Source: Alcanivorax sp. DSM 26293
Lineage (GTDB): Bacteria; Pseudomonadota; Gammaproteobacteria; Pseudomonadales; Alcanivoracaceae
Assembly: GCF_900107995.1 (NCBI RefSeq)
Contig: NZ_FNUM01000002.1
Coordinates: 332,283 to 396,282 of the forward strand
Direction of reading: 5' to 3'
Length of the DNA stretch: 64,000 nt
The position numbers and the translations under genes are program-made. The notes under the pieces are model-generated. The model was not told the DNA's origin, searched no databases, and saw only the letters and a list, made by a program, of their open reading frames with translations. Shown piece by piece: positions 26,277 through 35,876 of the stretch (position 1 is the stretch's first letter; each line of letters begins with the position of its first letter).

Positions 26277-26783
26277 TCACCCCGCCAAAGGGTGCTGGGA
26301 GAGAGGCCGATAGGTAGGAACCTCCCCCTGGATCAACTCACTCTGGTACAAACATAACTGGTCTACGGTCAACTGCCAGGCGCCGGTTTGCGTCGCAAGG
26401 GCCAGCCCCGGCTTCGCCAGGGTAATGTGCGGGCGAAAGGCGCGCTGTTCGCGATCAATGCCCTGTCGGCCAAGACATTCCCATAGCCCCTCATGCAGCG
26501 CGCTGAGCGCCTCTGAACAGGTAGCGGTCAGCGCCAGGAATGGCCCCTGCTCTGCGGGGAAGGGTTCACAACGATCAAAGGTCAGGTCAAAGGCCGCGAA
26601 GCGGTCGGCCAACGACCGTAATTCTGCAGACAGCCGGGCCACTCCAGCCGGGGTGCACTGCCCCAGAAAGGCCAACGTCATGTGCAGATTGGGTCGAGGG
26701 GTGGCACGCGGCAACCCCAGGGCAAGCTCCTTGCATTCCCGGGCCAGGGGCCCGGTCACCGGTACGCCGACAAAACAGCGCAT
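26277..26783 (-). CDS. thpR: RNA 2',3'-cyclic phosphodiesterase ThpR
   Basis: The 168-residue protein is a 2H phosphoesterase with the two signature motifs HMTLAFLG and HITLAKPG, each with a catalytic His. The ATG at 26783 follows an ideal AGGAGG. The family hydrolyses 2',3'-cyclic phosphates at tRNA or other RNA ends and was formerly called 2'-5' RNA ligase LigT. It is divergent from rimO across 130 bases. Confidence 0.92.
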   Translation of the reverse strand: MRCFVGVPVTGPLARECKELALGLPRATPRPNLHMTLAFLGQCTPAGVARLSAELRSLADRFAAFDLTFDRCEPFPAEQGPFLALTATCSEALSALHEGLWECLGRQGIDREQRAFRPHITLAKPGLALATQTGAWQLTVDQLCLYQSELIQGEVPTYRPLSQHPLAG

Positions 26784-26913
26784 CAAAAACCTCCTGTCTG
26801 ATAGACCAGCCCTGTGGCATGGCTTCAAAGCGGTGACGGCGGTAGAATTGCGCCCCCGTTCGCCCAGCCAGTGTCAGCCATCAGCGAACGGCAGCCAATC
26901 TCGAGGTATCACT

Positions 26914-28239
26914 ATGTCCGGTAAAGTCGGTTTCATCAGCCTGGGTTGCCCCAAGGCCCTGGTGGACTCTGAACGTATTCTGACCCAGCTTCGCACGGAA
27001 GGCTACGAGGTCACACCCAGTTACGACGATGCGGATGTGGTGGTGGTCAACACCTGTGGTTTTATCGACGATGCCAAGGCGGAGTCCCTGGAAACCATTG
27101 GTGAAGCCCTGAGCGAAAATGGCAAGGTCATTGTCACCGGTTGCATGGGCGTGGAAGAGGATACCATCCGCAAGGTGCATCCCTCGGTACTCTCTGTCAC
27201 AGGCCCCCAGCAATATGAACAGGTGGTCAACGCGGTTCACCAGGTGGTGCCACCCAGCCAGAACCACGACCCCTTCCTGGACCTGGTGCCGCCACAGGGT
27301 ATCAAGCTGACACCCCGTCACTACGCGTATCTGAAAATTTCCGAAGGCTGCAATCACAAGTGCAGTTTCTGCATTATCCCCAGCATGCGTGGCAAACTGG
27401 ATTCACGGCCCATCGGCGATGTAATGGATGAGGCCGAACGACTGGTGAAATCCGGTGTTCAGGAGTTGCTGGTTATCAGCCAGGACACCAGCGCCTACGG
27501 AGTGGACCGCAAGTACCAGACCGGGTTCTGGCAAGGCATGCCGGTAAAGACCCGCATGCTGGAGATGTGTCAGGCGCTGGGCCAACTGGGTGCCTGGGTA
27601 CGACTGCACTATGTGTACCCCTACCCGCATGTGGACGACATCATCCCGATGATGGCCGAAGGTCATATCCTGCCTTATCTGGATATTCCTTTTCAGCATG
27701 CCAGCCCCAGTGTTCTCAAGAACATGAAGCGCCCAGCCCATGCCGAAAACACCCTGGAACGCATTCGTCGCTGGCGGGAAATCTGCCCGGATATTACCCT
27801 GCGCAGCACCTTCATCACCGGCTTCCCCGGTGAAACCGACGCGGATTTCGAAATACTGCTGGACTGGCTGGAGGAGGCCCAGTTGGACCGTGTGGGTTGT
27901 TTCACCTACTCCCCGGTGGAAGGCGCGCCGGCCAACGCCCTGCCCGACCCGGTGGACCCGGACGTGGCGGAAGAGCGCCGCGAGCGGTTCATGAATGTGC
28001 AGGCACGCATCAGTGCTGCCAAGCTGCAAAAGAAAATCGGCCGTACCCTGGAAGTCCTGGTGGATGAAGTGGACGAGGAAGGCGCCATTGCCCGCTCCCA
28101 GGCGGATGCCCCGGAAATCGACGGGCTGGTCTATCTCAACGGGGAAAGCGATCTGAAACCTGGCCAGCGCCTGAAGGTCAATATCGAACACGCTGACGAG
28201 CACGACCTGTGGGGCACTCCCTTGCCGGCCAGCCAGTAA
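26914..28239 (+). CDS. rimO: Ribosomal protein S12 methylthiotransferase RimO
   Basis: RimO adds a methylthio group to an Asp of ribosomal protein S12. The 441-residue protein shows the N-terminal UPF0004 domain with Cys in [23 protein letters not shown] and VIVTGCMG for one [4Fe-4S] cluster. The radical-SAM motif CNHKCSFC follows in [17 protein letters not shown], and a C-terminal TRAM domain ends the protein. The ATG at 26914 follows GAGG. The open frame continues upstream to 26425 without a stop, but that part is antisense to thpR and is not coding. Confidence 0.96.
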   Translation: MSGKVGFISLGCPKALVDSERILTQLRTEGYEVTPSYDDADVVVVNTCGFIDDAKAESLETIGEALSENGKVIVTGCMGVEEDTIRKVHPSVLSVTGPQQYEQVVNAVHQVVPPSQNHDPFLDLVPPQGIKLTPRHYAYLKISEGCNHKCSFCIIPSMRGKLDSRPIGDVMDEAERLVKSGVQELLVISQDTSAYGVDRKYQTGFWQGMPVKTRMLEMCQALGQLGAWVRLHYVYPYPHVDDIIPMMAEGHILPYLDIPFQHASPSVLKNMKRPAHAENTLERIRRWREICPDITLRSTFITGFPGETDADFEILLDWLEEAQLDRVGCFTYSPVEGAPANALPDPVDPDVAEERRERFMNVQARISAAKLQKKIGRTLEVLVDEVDEEGAIARSQADAPEIDGLVYLNGESDLKPGQRLKVNIEHADEHDLWGTPLPASQ

Positions 28240-28243
28240 TCCC

Positions 28244-29089
28244 GTGAACGACCAGCCTCTTAAAGGCGCCCTGCTACTGGTCCTTGGCGAGGGCCTGCTG
28301 GCGGTCATGGCCGCCATGATCAAGCACCTGTCCGATCACCTCGATACCGAGGTGATCGTGTTTGCCCGCAATCTGTTCGGCCTGCTGATTCTGATTCCGA
28401 TCATTGCCTCCCGTGGCGGCTTCGGCCAGCTGCGCACCCGCTTTCTGCATCTGCACATGATCCGCGGCTTCACCGGCGTCACCGCCATGTTCTGCTTTTT
28501 CTACACCATCGGGCATATTGCCCTGGCGGAAGCCGTACTGGTGAAGATGACCGTGCCGTTTTTCCTGCCCATCGTGGCCTGGTTATGGCTGCGCGAAGTC
28601 ATCAGTCTGCACACCTGGCTGGCCATCATCGGCGGGTTTGCCGGGGTTGCGGTGATCATGGATGTGGGCAGTGGCAGCGTGAACCCGGTGATGTGGGTGG
28701 CATTGGCCGGTGCCGCCATCATGAGCGTGGCCAAGGTGAGCATTCGGCGTATGGCGGTATCGGAACCGGCCCAGCGCGTGGTGTTTTACTTTGCCCTGTT
28801 CGCCACCCTGTTTTCCGCCCTGCCCCTGCCCTGGGCCAGCACCTTGCCTGTTGGCACGGATTATCTGTGGCTGTTCGGCATCGGCCTGGTGGCCACCGGC
28901 GGGCAATATGCCATGACCACCGCCTATCAAATCGCCCGTCCGGGCCAGGTAGGCGTCTACAACTATTCCTCCGTAGTCTGGGCCGCTCTGCTCGGCTGGA
29001 TGTTCTGGGGAGAAACCCTGATCCTGACCACCCTCATTGGCACGCTGCTGATCGTCGCCGCCGGTGTCTGGAATCTGAAGAGTCGATAG
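28244..29089 (+). CDS. DMT-superfamily (EamA) transporter
   Basis: The 281-residue protein has about ten hydrophobic segments arranged as two EamA repeats, with VKMTVPFFLPIVAWLWLRE and YNYSSVVWAALLGWMFWGE at the ends of repeats 1 and 2. These are the family signatures of drug/metabolite exporters. The substrate cannot be inferred. It uses a GTG start 4 bases after the rimO stop, indicating coupled translation with rimO. Confidence 0.85.
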   Translation: MNDQPLKGALLLVLGEGLLAVMAAMIKHLSDHLDTEVIVFARNLFGLLILIPIIASRGGFGQLRTRFLHLHMIRGFTGVTAMFCFFYTIGHIALAEAVLVKMTVPFFLPIVAWLWLREVISLHTWLAIIGGFAGVAVIMDVGSGSVNPVMWVALAGAAIMSVAKVSIRRMAVSEPAQRVVFYFALFATLFSALPLPWASTLPVGTDYLWLFGIGLVATGGQYAMTTAYQIARPGQVGVYNYSSVVWAALLGWMFWGETLILTTLIGTLLIVAAGVWNLKSR

Positions 29090-29212
29090 GGTCTCTGCAG
29101 GCTGATTTCAGAACCATTAACGACGCACGGTATATTGGCCCGCAGGGAAGGACACTCGACCACAAAATCCCCTATCCTCATGGCTCGGCAAAACAACAAA
29201 CGGGATTCCTGC

Positions 29213-30163
29213 ATGCATACATTCAAACTCAGCCTGCTGTTGGTCAGCACCCTTCTTCTTTCCGGCTGTGACGGCCTGGCAAAATGGGCCTATGAAACCG
29301 GCCTGGGTCTGGAAAAAAGTCGTGCCGGCCTGACAGATCAGACCGTAGAGACCGCTGATGGCATTCAATGGCACCTGCTGCGCAGTGAAGGCCAGCTGGA
29401 CAAACCGGTGGTGCTGTTGATCCACGGCTTTGGCGCCGATTCCAGTAACTGGGTGCGCTTTGTCAACGAACTGGAGGGCGACTTCCACTTTGTGGTGCCG
29501 GACCTGCCGGGCCACGGTGAAACCACCCGCACTACCACTCTGGACTACACCATGGCCGCACAGGCCGAGCGTCTGGTTAACCTGATGGAAACCCTGGAAA
29601 TTCCGGCTTATCACGTGGCCGGCAATTCCATGGGCGGCGCCATCACCCTGGCGCTGGCGCAGGCAGCACCGCAGCGGGTGCTTTCCATGGGGCTGGTGGA
29701 TTCCGCCGGCCTGACCCGCCAGACGGAGGAATTCAAGGCTATACTCGCCTCCAGTGACAGCAATCCCCTGATCCCTCGTAGCCCTGAACAGTTCCACACC
29801 ACGCTCAAATGGGCCATGGAAGATGCCCCCTATATTCCCGAATTCTTTATCGACATCATGGGCGCAAAGAAGGCCGAGAATGCCCCGGTGGCGGACAAGA
29901 TCTGGCAAGACATGGACACGGACCCGGGCATGAGCCTTGAGGGCACCGGTACACTGGCGACCCTGAATCAGCCGGCGCTGATTCTCTGGGGCCGTGAAGA
30001 CCGACTGCTGGGCGTGGACAACGTGGAGGCGTTCCTGGAAGCGTTACCCCGCGCTCGGGCAGTGATTCTGGATGGCATTGGTCATGTGCCCATGGCAGAA
30101 GCGCCCACCAAAAGTGCCGATGCGTTCCGGGTGTTCTGGCGCGAAGCCCAGTCGGAATCCTGA
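29213..30163 (+). CDS. Alpha/beta-hydrolase lipoprotein (lipase/esterase-like)
   Basis: I use the ATG at 29213 (MHTFKLSLLLVSTLLLSGC), which places a canonical lipoprotein signal at the N-terminus; ATGs at 29180 and 29135 would precede it with charged residues. The 316-residue protein has the oxyanion segment LIHGFGADSSNW, the nucleophile elbow GNSMGGAI with catalytic Ser, and a C-terminal GIGHVPM with catalytic His. LILWGREDRLL supplies the likely acid. It is probably an envelope-anchored esterase or lipase, in keeping with a lipid-using marine organism. Substrate unknown. Confidence 0.85.
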   Translation: MHTFKLSLLLVSTLLLSGCDGLAKWAYETGLGLEKSRAGLTDQTVETADGIQWHLLRSEGQLDKPVVLLIHGFGADSSNWVRFVNELEGDFHFVVPDLPGHGETTRTTTLDYTMAAQAERLVNLMETLEIPAYHVAGNSMGGAITLALAQAAPQRVLSMGLVDSAGLTRQTEEFKAILASSDSNPLIPRSPEQFHTTLKWAMEDAPYIPEFFIDIMGAKKAENAPVADKIWQDMDTDPGMSLEGTGTLATLNQPALILWGREDRLLGVDNVEAFLEALPRARAVILDGIGHVPMAEAPTKSADAFRVFWREAQSES

Positions 30164-30209
30164 TCTGATCCGCACGGGGAGCCCGCCTGAAAAACTGAGC
30201 CGGGAAAAG

Positions 30210-31496
30210 TCATTCAGAGGCTCCCTTTGACGGGACCCGCCGCTGCTCTGGCGGGGTCCAGTCAAAGGGCACCTGATAACTCATCAGAAAGCCCCCCAGG
30301 GTAATCAATACCCGGGAGATGCCGATATAGGAATCGGGAATACTGATTCGCTCTTCCCGGAACCGCTGCATCAGCTCGCCCATGGCGGCCACCGGCCCCT
30401 GCTGATTGACCTTGTCAGTCAGCACAAAGAGTGCCAGCTCTTTCAGTGTTTCCGGGCTCCCGCCTTTAAAACCGGCCTGAACAAAGAGTTCGCCAATATC
30501 CACCTCGCCCTCAAAGCCCATCAGACCGTAAAGCAGTCGTGAGTAGCGACGGACCTGATCCGGCGTCAGCACCCCGATGGCACCGAAATCCAGTATCACT
30601 ACCTGACCCTGATCGTTGACCAGAAAATTGCCCGGGTGCGGATCTGCCTGGTAGACCCCGAAACGGGTCACCTGCTGCAAGTAACTGGTCAACAGTACCG
30701 AGAGCAGATCTTCTGCCTGTTCCGGATTCGCATCCAGATGGTTGCGCAATCGCTGGCCCTGCTCCCAGCTGGTAACCAGAATCCGTTCCGAGCACAGCCC
30801 ATCGATCAAATCAGGAATACGGATACGGTCATGATGGGGCTGGCGCGAAAAGCGCCGGGTATTGGCCGCCTCGTTACGAAAATCCAATTCCATGGCGGTC
30901 ATAATCAACAGTTGCTCGATGGCTTGTTTGAGATCGAACTCACGGAATCGGGGCGCCGCAATCGCTGCCAGAACCTGAAATACCTTTGCATCCTGCTCGA
31001 ACAGCTTGCTGACACCGGGCAGGCGCACTTTCACGGCCACATCCGTGCCATCCTCGAGGCGTGCGCGATGCACCTGGGCTATGGATGCGACCGCCACCGG
31101 GGTTTCTTCAATCCAGCGAAACCGCTCACGCCAGTCCCGGCCCCAGGATTTCCTCAACACCTTTTCGATGCGTGCAAAGGAAACCGGCGCCGCGTCATTC
31201 TGCAACGCCTGGAACGCTTCAATATATTCCTGCGGCAGCACGTCCGGTCGGCAACTGAAGAACTGGGCCGCCTTGACCCAGAACGCACCATTACGACGAC
31301 ACAGAGCCGCCAGAATATCTGCGCCCCGGCAATGCCGTTGATGTCGGTCGTCCTTGCCAACCCCCCCGGCATAGACAGCCGCCACACGAGACATGGCTGT
31401 CAGGGCACGTAAATAACGGGTTCTTCCGGCGGCGAGACCACTGACACCGGCAATACTTTCTCTCATCATCTGGGTGTAATCGTTATGGTTATTCAT
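30210..31496 (-). CDS. AarF/ABC1/UbiB-family atypical kinase
   Basis: The 428-residue protein has the UbiB-like core: a KxGQ-like segment WVKAAQFFSCRPDVLP, the alanine-rich nucleotide loop VAVASIAQVHRA, VAVKVRLPG with the invariant Lys, ADPHPGNFLV (catalytic region) and ILDFGAIG (metal site). The Gly of KxGQ is replaced by Ala. There are no obvious C-terminal membrane segments, unlike UbiB itself, so this is a paralogue rather than the ubiquinone operon member. Family members support isoprenoid-lipid metabolism through ATPase activity. The specific role is unknown. Confidence 0.85.
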   Translation of the reverse strand: MNNHNDYTQMMRESIAGVSGLAAGRTRYLRALTAMSRVAAVYAGGVGKDDRHQRHCRGADILAALCRRNGAFWVKAAQFFSCRPDVLPQEYIEAFQALQNDAAPVSFARIEKVLRKSWGRDWRERFRWIEETPVAVASIAQVHRARLEDGTDVAVKVRLPGVSKLFEQDAKVFQVLAAIAAPRFREFDLKQAIEQLLIMTAMELDFRNEAANTRRFSRQPHHDRIRIPDLIDGLCSERILVTSWEQGQRLRNHLDANPEQAEDLLSVLLTSYLQQVTRFGVYQADPHPGNFLVNDQGQVVILDFGAIGVLTPDQVRRYSRLLYGLMGFEGEVDIGELFVQAGFKGGSPETLKELALFVLTDKVNQQGPVAAMGELMQRFREERISIPDSYIGISRVLITLGGFLMSYQVPFDWTPPEQRRVPSKGASE

Positions 31497-31592
31497 CCAG
31501 AAACTGTCTGCCCATAGTATGCCTGCATAATACGGCTTGAATCCCGCCGGGCTTGACCTTACTGTTTCTAGCTTTGCCGCTGGTGAGCGATT

Positions 31593-32228
31593 ATGTCAGG
31601 AACAGTTATACGCGCCGGAGAGCCGCATACCATTCGCACTCGCGGCATCACCCTGCTGCGTTCCGGCCACCGGAAAATCCGCCGCCTGAAACGTGCCAAT
31701 CACACACCGTCCATTCATGGCAACAAGGTCTGGAACTCCAGCTTCCTGATCATGGACCATCTGACGCGACGAAAAGTGTCCGCCGATGAGCACATGATGG
31801 ATATCGGTTGCGGCTGGGGGCCTCTGTCGATCTTTGCCGCCAAACGTTTCGGCTGCCGGGTCACCGCTGTGGATGCGGACCCGGACGTTTTCCCCTATCT
31901 GGATTTGCATGCCCAGATCAACAAGGTCCAGATAACCCGGCAGCAGGATCGCTTTGAAAAACTGACTAAAAAACGGCTGGCGGACGTGGATATTATCGCT
32001 GGCGCCGATATCTGCTTCTGGGATGAACTGACCCCGGTGCTCTTCAACCTGATACGCCGGGGACTGCGCAGCGGGGTCAAGCAGGTAATCATTGCCGACC
32101 CGGGACGTTCGCCCTTCTATGCCCTGGCAGAAAAGTGTGAGAATGCGGGGATGGACGCCCGTGTGGTGGAGCGCCGCACCAAAACCCCGAAATCCCTGTC
32201 AGCCGACCTGTTGATCATCAACAATTGA
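31593..32228 (+). CDS. Class I SAM-dependent methyltransferase
   Basis: The 211-residue protein contains the SAM-binding motif MMDIGCGWGPLSIFAAKRFG and acidic loop VTAVDADPDVF, followed by IIAGADICFWDE. The layout resembles the small Methyltransf_16 or lysine-methyltransferase-like proteins, but no substrate can be named. It is divergent from the AarF-family kinase gene and 54 bases upstream of lon on the same strand. Confidence 0.8.
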   Translation: MSGTVIRAGEPHTIRTRGITLLRSGHRKIRRLKRANHTPSIHGNKVWNSSFLIMDHLTRRKVSADEHMMDIGCGWGPLSIFAAKRFGCRVTAVDADPDVFPYLDLHAQINKVQITRQQDRFEKLTKKRLADVDIIAGADICFWDELTPVLFNLIRRGLRSGVKQVIIADPGRSPFYALAEKCENAGMDARVVERRTKTPKSLSADLLIINN

Positions 32229-32282
32229 TTTTTTGCCCATCGCCACCATGTTGTTTCCACGCTGAATGGAAGTGACAACACT

Positions 32283-34655
32283 ATGAGCCAAGACAACACC
32301 AATACTGTTGAGCAATCCTCGGGCAGCCTGGCGTTGCCCGACCAGCTGAAACCCCAGCGAATATACCTGATCCCCGTGCAGCATCGCCCCTTTATGCCCG
32401 GGCTGGTGCAACCGGTCATGCTGGACAAGGAACGCTGGCAAGCCACCCTGGAACGGGTGAGCCAGACACCCCACCAGTCTCTGGGCCTGGTCTACGTGGG
32501 TGACAAGGACCCGAATACGGTCACCCAGGAGGATTTCCCGGAATACGGGTGCCTGGTCAAGGTCCATGCCCTCAATGAGGAGAACGGCCAGTTCCAGATG
32601 GTGGCCCAGGGCACCACTCGATTCCGAATTGAGCACTGGCTGAACCGCAAGCGGCCTTTCATGACCGAGGTCAGCTACCCGGAACCCCGCGCCGAGGCGG
32701 ATGAAACCATCCGCGCCTTTGGCATGGCCATCATCAATACCATTCGTGAACTGCTGCCGTTGAACCCTCTCTACAATGAGGGGCTGAGGCACTATCTGCA
32801 GAACTTTTCCCCCAGCGAACCGTCACCGCTTACCGACTTTGCCGCAGCGCTGACCAGTGCCAATGGTTCGGAGCTCCAGGCCATTCTGGAAACCGTGCCA
32901 TTGAAACCACGCATGGAAAAAGTGCTCACCCTGGTGAAAAAAGAACTGGAAGTCGCTCGCCTGCAAAGCCAGATCTCCGAAGAGGTGAACGAGAAAGTCA
33001 GTCAGCACCAGCGTGAGTTTTTCCTGCGCGAGCAGCTTAAGATCATCCAGCGTGAATTGGGCCTGAGCAAGGACGACAAAACCGCCGAAGCCGAGGAGTT
33101 CCGTGAGCGCATGAGCGCGCTGGCTCCCCCGGAACCGGTACAGAAGCGATTTGAGGACGAGTTACAGAAACTATCGGTGCTGGAAACCGGCTCCCCGGAA
33201 TATGGCGTTACCCGCAACTACCTGGACTGGCTCACCAGTGTGCCCTGGGGGCAGTACAGTGACGACAACCTGGATCTGCAACACGCCCGCCGCATTCTCG
33301 AAGCGCACCACAGTGGTCTGGATGATGTAAAGGACCGTATTGTCGAGTTCCTGGCCGTCGGCGCCCTGCGTGGTGAAGTGAAAGGCTCCATCATTCTGCT
33401 GGTGGGCCCGCCTGGTGTGGGCAAGACCAGTATCGGCAAATCCGTAGCCGATGCCCTCGGTCGGCAGTTCTATCGTTTCAGTCTTGGCGGTATGCGCGAT
33501 GAGGCCGAGATCAAGGGCCACCGGCGCACCTACATCGGTGCCATGCCCGGCAAACTGGTGCAGGCACTCAAGGAAGCCGGCACCGCCAATCCGGTGATCA
33601 TGCTCGACGAGGTGGACAAACTGGGCCAGTCTTTTCAGGGTGACCCGGCCTCGGCCCTGCTGGAAGTCCTGGATCCCGAACAGAACCAGGACTTTCTCGA
33701 CCACTACCTGGATGAACGGCTGGACCTGAGCCACGCCCTGTTTATCTGTACTGCCAACACGCTGGACAGTATTCCGGGGCCGTTGCTGGATCGCATGGAA
33801 GTGATCCGTCTGTCCGGTTACATCACCGAAGAGAAGGTGCAAATTGCTCGCCAGCATCTGTGGCCCCGGGCCCTTGAATGTGCCGGCGTAAAATCGGGAC
33901 AACTTCGCATCAGCGACAGTGCACTTCGGCAAATTGTCGAGGGCTACGCACGCGAAGCCGGGGTTCGAAACCTGGAGAAGCAGCTCAACAAGATTATCCG
34001 CAAGGCAGCCGTCAAACTGCTCGCCGGTGAAAAGAAACTGAGTATCTCCGGCAAGAACCTGGCGGATTTTCTGGGCCAGCCCTACTTCCAGACGGAAAAA
34101 ACCCAACGTGGTGTCGGAGTGGTCACCGGGCTCGCCTGGACCTCCATGGGCGGCGCCACCCTCTCGGTGGAAGCCAGCCTGGTCCACAGCAAACAGCGCG
34201 GTTTCAAACTCACCGGCCAGCTGGGCGATGTGATGAAGGAGTCCGCGGAGATTGCCTATAGTTACGTGGCCAGCCATCTGAAGGAATACGGTCTCAGCGA
34301 GGAGCAGCTGGATGAGGCCTTCATTCACCTTCATGTGCCGGAGGGAGCCACTCCCAAGGATGGCCCCAGTGCAGGCATTACCATGGCCACTGCCCTGCTG
34401 TCTCTGTTACTGAAAAAGCGTCTGCCCCGCAAGGTCGCCATGACCGGCGAGCTGACCCTCACCGGTCAGGTACTGGCCGTGGGAGGCATCCGCGAGAAAG
34501 TCATCGCCGCCCGGCGGGTGGGTATCCGTGAGGTAATCCTTCCGGACGCTTGCCAACGTGATTTCAATGAGCTGCCCCAGTATCTGAAAGCCGGCCTCAC
34601 CGTGCACTTCGCCAGCCGATATGACGACGTGTTTGCGATTCTCTGGGGAAAATAA
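32283..34655 (+). CDS. lon: ATP-dependent protease Lon
   Basis: The 790-residue cytosolic protease has an N-terminal substrate domain and a coiled coil near residue 240 (SQHQREFFLREQLK). The AAA+ module has Walker A GPPGVGKTSIGKS and Walker B VIMLDEVDKLG. The Ser-Lys protease domain has GATPKDGPSAGITMA with the catalytic Ser and REKVIAARRVG with the catalytic Lys. It degrades misfolded and regulatory proteins. In Pseudomonas lon stands beside hupB and ppiD; here ppiD is about 29 kb away. I see no clear heat-shock promoter in the 54-base upstream gap. Confidence 0.97.
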   Translation: MSQDNTNTVEQSSGSLALPDQLKPQRIYLIPVQHRPFMPGLVQPVMLDKERWQATLERVSQTPHQSLGLVYVGDKDPNTVTQEDFPEYGCLVKVHALNEENGQFQMVAQGTTRFRIEHWLNRKRPFMTEVSYPEPRAEADETIRAFGMAIINTIRELLPLNPLYNEGLRHYLQNFSPSEPSPLTDFAAALTSANGSELQAILETVPLKPRMEKVLTLVKKELEVARLQSQISEEVNEKVSQHQREFFLREQLKIIQRELGLSKDDKTAEAEEFRERMSALAPPEPVQKRFEDELQKLSVLETGSPEYGVTRNYLDWLTSVPWGQYSDDNLDLQHARRILEAHHSGLDDVKDRIVEFLAVGALRGEVKGSIILLVGPPGVGKTSIGKSVADALGRQFYRFSLGGMRDEAEIKGHRRTYIGAMPGKLVQALKEAGTANPVIMLDEVDKLGQSFQGDPASALLEVLDPEQNQDFLDHYLDERLDLSHALFICTANTLDSIPGPLLDRMEVIRLSGYITEEKVQIARQHLWPRALECAGVKSGQLRISDSALRQIVEGYAREAGVRNLEKQLNKIIRKAAVKLLAGEKKLSISGKNLADFLGQPYFQTEKTQRGVGVVTGLAWTSMGGATLSVEASLVHSKQRGFKLTGQLGDVMKESAEIAYSYVASHLKEYGLSEEQLDEAFIHLHVPEGATPKDGPSAGITMATALLSLLLKKRLPRKVAMTGELTLTGQVLAVGGIREKVIAARRVGIREVILPDACQRDFNELPQYLKAGLTVHFASRYDDVFAILWGK

Positions 34656-34746
34656 GTGGCGAGAAGCGAGTAATGCATAGCGAAAGGCAAAACCGGGCCG
34701 GTGCTTCGTCACTCGACACTTGCGACTCCCTACGGCGAATTGCCTC
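34656..34746. repeat. CGAG-rich intergenic repeat between lon and rluA
   Basis: The gap has AAGTGGCGAGAAGCGAGTAATGC near its start and an imperfect inverse, GCTTCGTCACTCGACACTTGC, near its end. It resembles the CGAG-rich palindromes at about 23.2 and 44.0 kb. Confidence 0.4.
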
Positions 34747-35424
34747 ATGAGTTCCCTCGCCGACAAACCCTACTATATTGTGCCCACCTGCCATGAGCGG
34801 GTCGGCACAATATACCGGGATGATCATGTTCTGCTGATCAACAAACCAGCCTATCTGTTGAGTGTGCCCGGGCGGGCACCGGAAAATAAGGATTGTGCGG
34901 TTAGACGGCTGGCGATCAAGGATCCGGATATACGACTGGTACACCGGTTGGATCTGGATACCTCCGGCATCATGGTGTTCGCCCTGACCCGTCAGGCACA
35001 AAGCCAACTGAGCCGACTGTTTCAGCAAAGGACCGTCAAGAAACGTTATCAGGCAGTAGTACACGGTCTGGTCGAAAAGGATCAGGGAAGCATCGAATTG
35101 CCATTGATCGCGGATTGGCCCAACCGTCCGCTGCAGAAAGTCTGCTACGAGACCGGTAAGCCCGCCCTGACCCATTACCAGGTGCTGGAACGGGACGAAG
35201 TCCACAACCGCACGCGGCTGGCGTTAAGTCCGGTCACCGGCCGCAGCCATCAACTGCGTATTCACTGCCGGGAGCTTGGCCACCCCATCATCGGCTGCGA
35301 CATGTATGCGCCGCCGGAGGTTGAAGCACTAAGCCCGAGATTGCTGCTGCACGCCCAGTGGCTGGCCTTCAACCACCCGCTGACCGGGCTCTGGCAGGAA
35401 TTCACCTCGCCCTGCCCGTTCTGA
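34747..35424 (+). CDS. rluA: RNA pseudouridine synthase, RluA family
   Basis: The 225-residue protein has the catalytic motif HRLDLDTSGIMVFAL with the Asp nucleophile and the C-terminal TGRSHQLRIHCRELGHPI, both typical of RluA. Size (E. coli RluA is 219 residues) and absence of an S4 domain fit RluA, which modifies 23S rRNA U746 and tRNA U32. The start at 34747 (MSSLADKPYYIV) has only a weak ribosome site; an in-frame ATG at 34720 is an alternative. A half copy of the GGTGCACCCTAC repeat follows the gene. Confidence 0.85.
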   Translation: MSSLADKPYYIVPTCHERVGTIYRDDHVLLINKPAYLLSVPGRAPENKDCAVRRLAIKDPDIRLVHRLDLDTSGIMVFALTRQAQSQLSRLFQQRTVKKRYQAVVHGLVEKDQGSIELPLIADWPNRPLQKVCYETGKPALTHYQVLERDEVHNRTRLALSPVTGRSHQLRIHCRELGHPIIGCDMYAPPEVEALSPRLLLHAQWLAFNHPLTGLWQEFTSPCPF

Positions 35425-35435
35425 GGCGACCCAAT

Positions 35436-35449
35436 CGGTGCACCCTACG
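35436..35449. repeat. Half copy of the GTAGGGTGCAC palindrome
   Basis: CGGTGCACCCTACG matches the outer end of the inverted repeat at 24079-24160. It lies between two convergent genes, as the full copy does. Confidence 0.5.
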
Positions 35450-35463
35450 CATAGCTCCTGCGG

Positions 35464-35787
35464 TTAATCCCAATCGTCGCCGTAGTCGTGGAGCAGCTCT
35501 TCGCCGGGCTTGATGGACTTGAGGGCCACCACGGTCAGGTCGTCATAGTAAGCTACGTTGGGCTTCTTGCCGTGGTTGATGAAACGCAGATCGCACAGCA
35601 CCCGGTAGCGCTCATTGCCCTCGTCATCCAGCGATAACACATAGGGGCCATCTTTTTTGGCAGGCTTGGTTTTACACAGACCCAGCTCGGTCCCCTTCTT
35701 GATAGGCAGGCTGGCAAAGAGGCCTCGGCCATGGACTGCGCTTCGGCGCACTTCCAGTAAATCGTCACGCAGGTAGGGTTTTGGCAT
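35464..35787 (-). CDS. Stand-alone SET-domain protein
   Basis: The 107-residue protein is almost entirely a SET domain: SAVHGRGLFASLPIKKG at the start, LCDLRFINHGKKPNVAYYDD with the NH-x-C/K-PN type pocket, and KPGEELLHDYGDDWD at the end. SET domains are protein-lysine methyltransferases, common in eukaryotes and sporadic in bacteria. It lacks pre- and post-SET regions. The target is unknown. It is divergent from the dehalogenase-alkyltransferase fusion gene across 89 bases. Confidence 0.88.
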   Translation of the reverse strand: MPKPYLRDDLLEVRRSAVHGRGLFASLPIKKGTELGLCKTKPAKKDGPYVLSLDDEGNERYRVLCDLRFINHGKKPNVAYYDDLTVVALKSIKPGEELLHDYGDDWD

Positions 35788-35876
35788 TTTTTTGCACTTT
35801 ACGTTGATAACACGGCCATGGCATCTTGCCAGAAAAGCGCTAACAGTTGAAAAATTCGATGCAAGGGATGCATGTC

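Noticed and set aside
26425-26913. Extension of the rimO frame by 163 codons upstream
   Set aside because: The region is antisense to thpR, and RimO families start at the ATG at 26914, which has a ribosome site and the expected first residues.
33171-34334. A 387-codon frame on the minus strand inside lon
   Set aside because: It is a mirror frame of lon with no independent support; lon has every catalytic motif.
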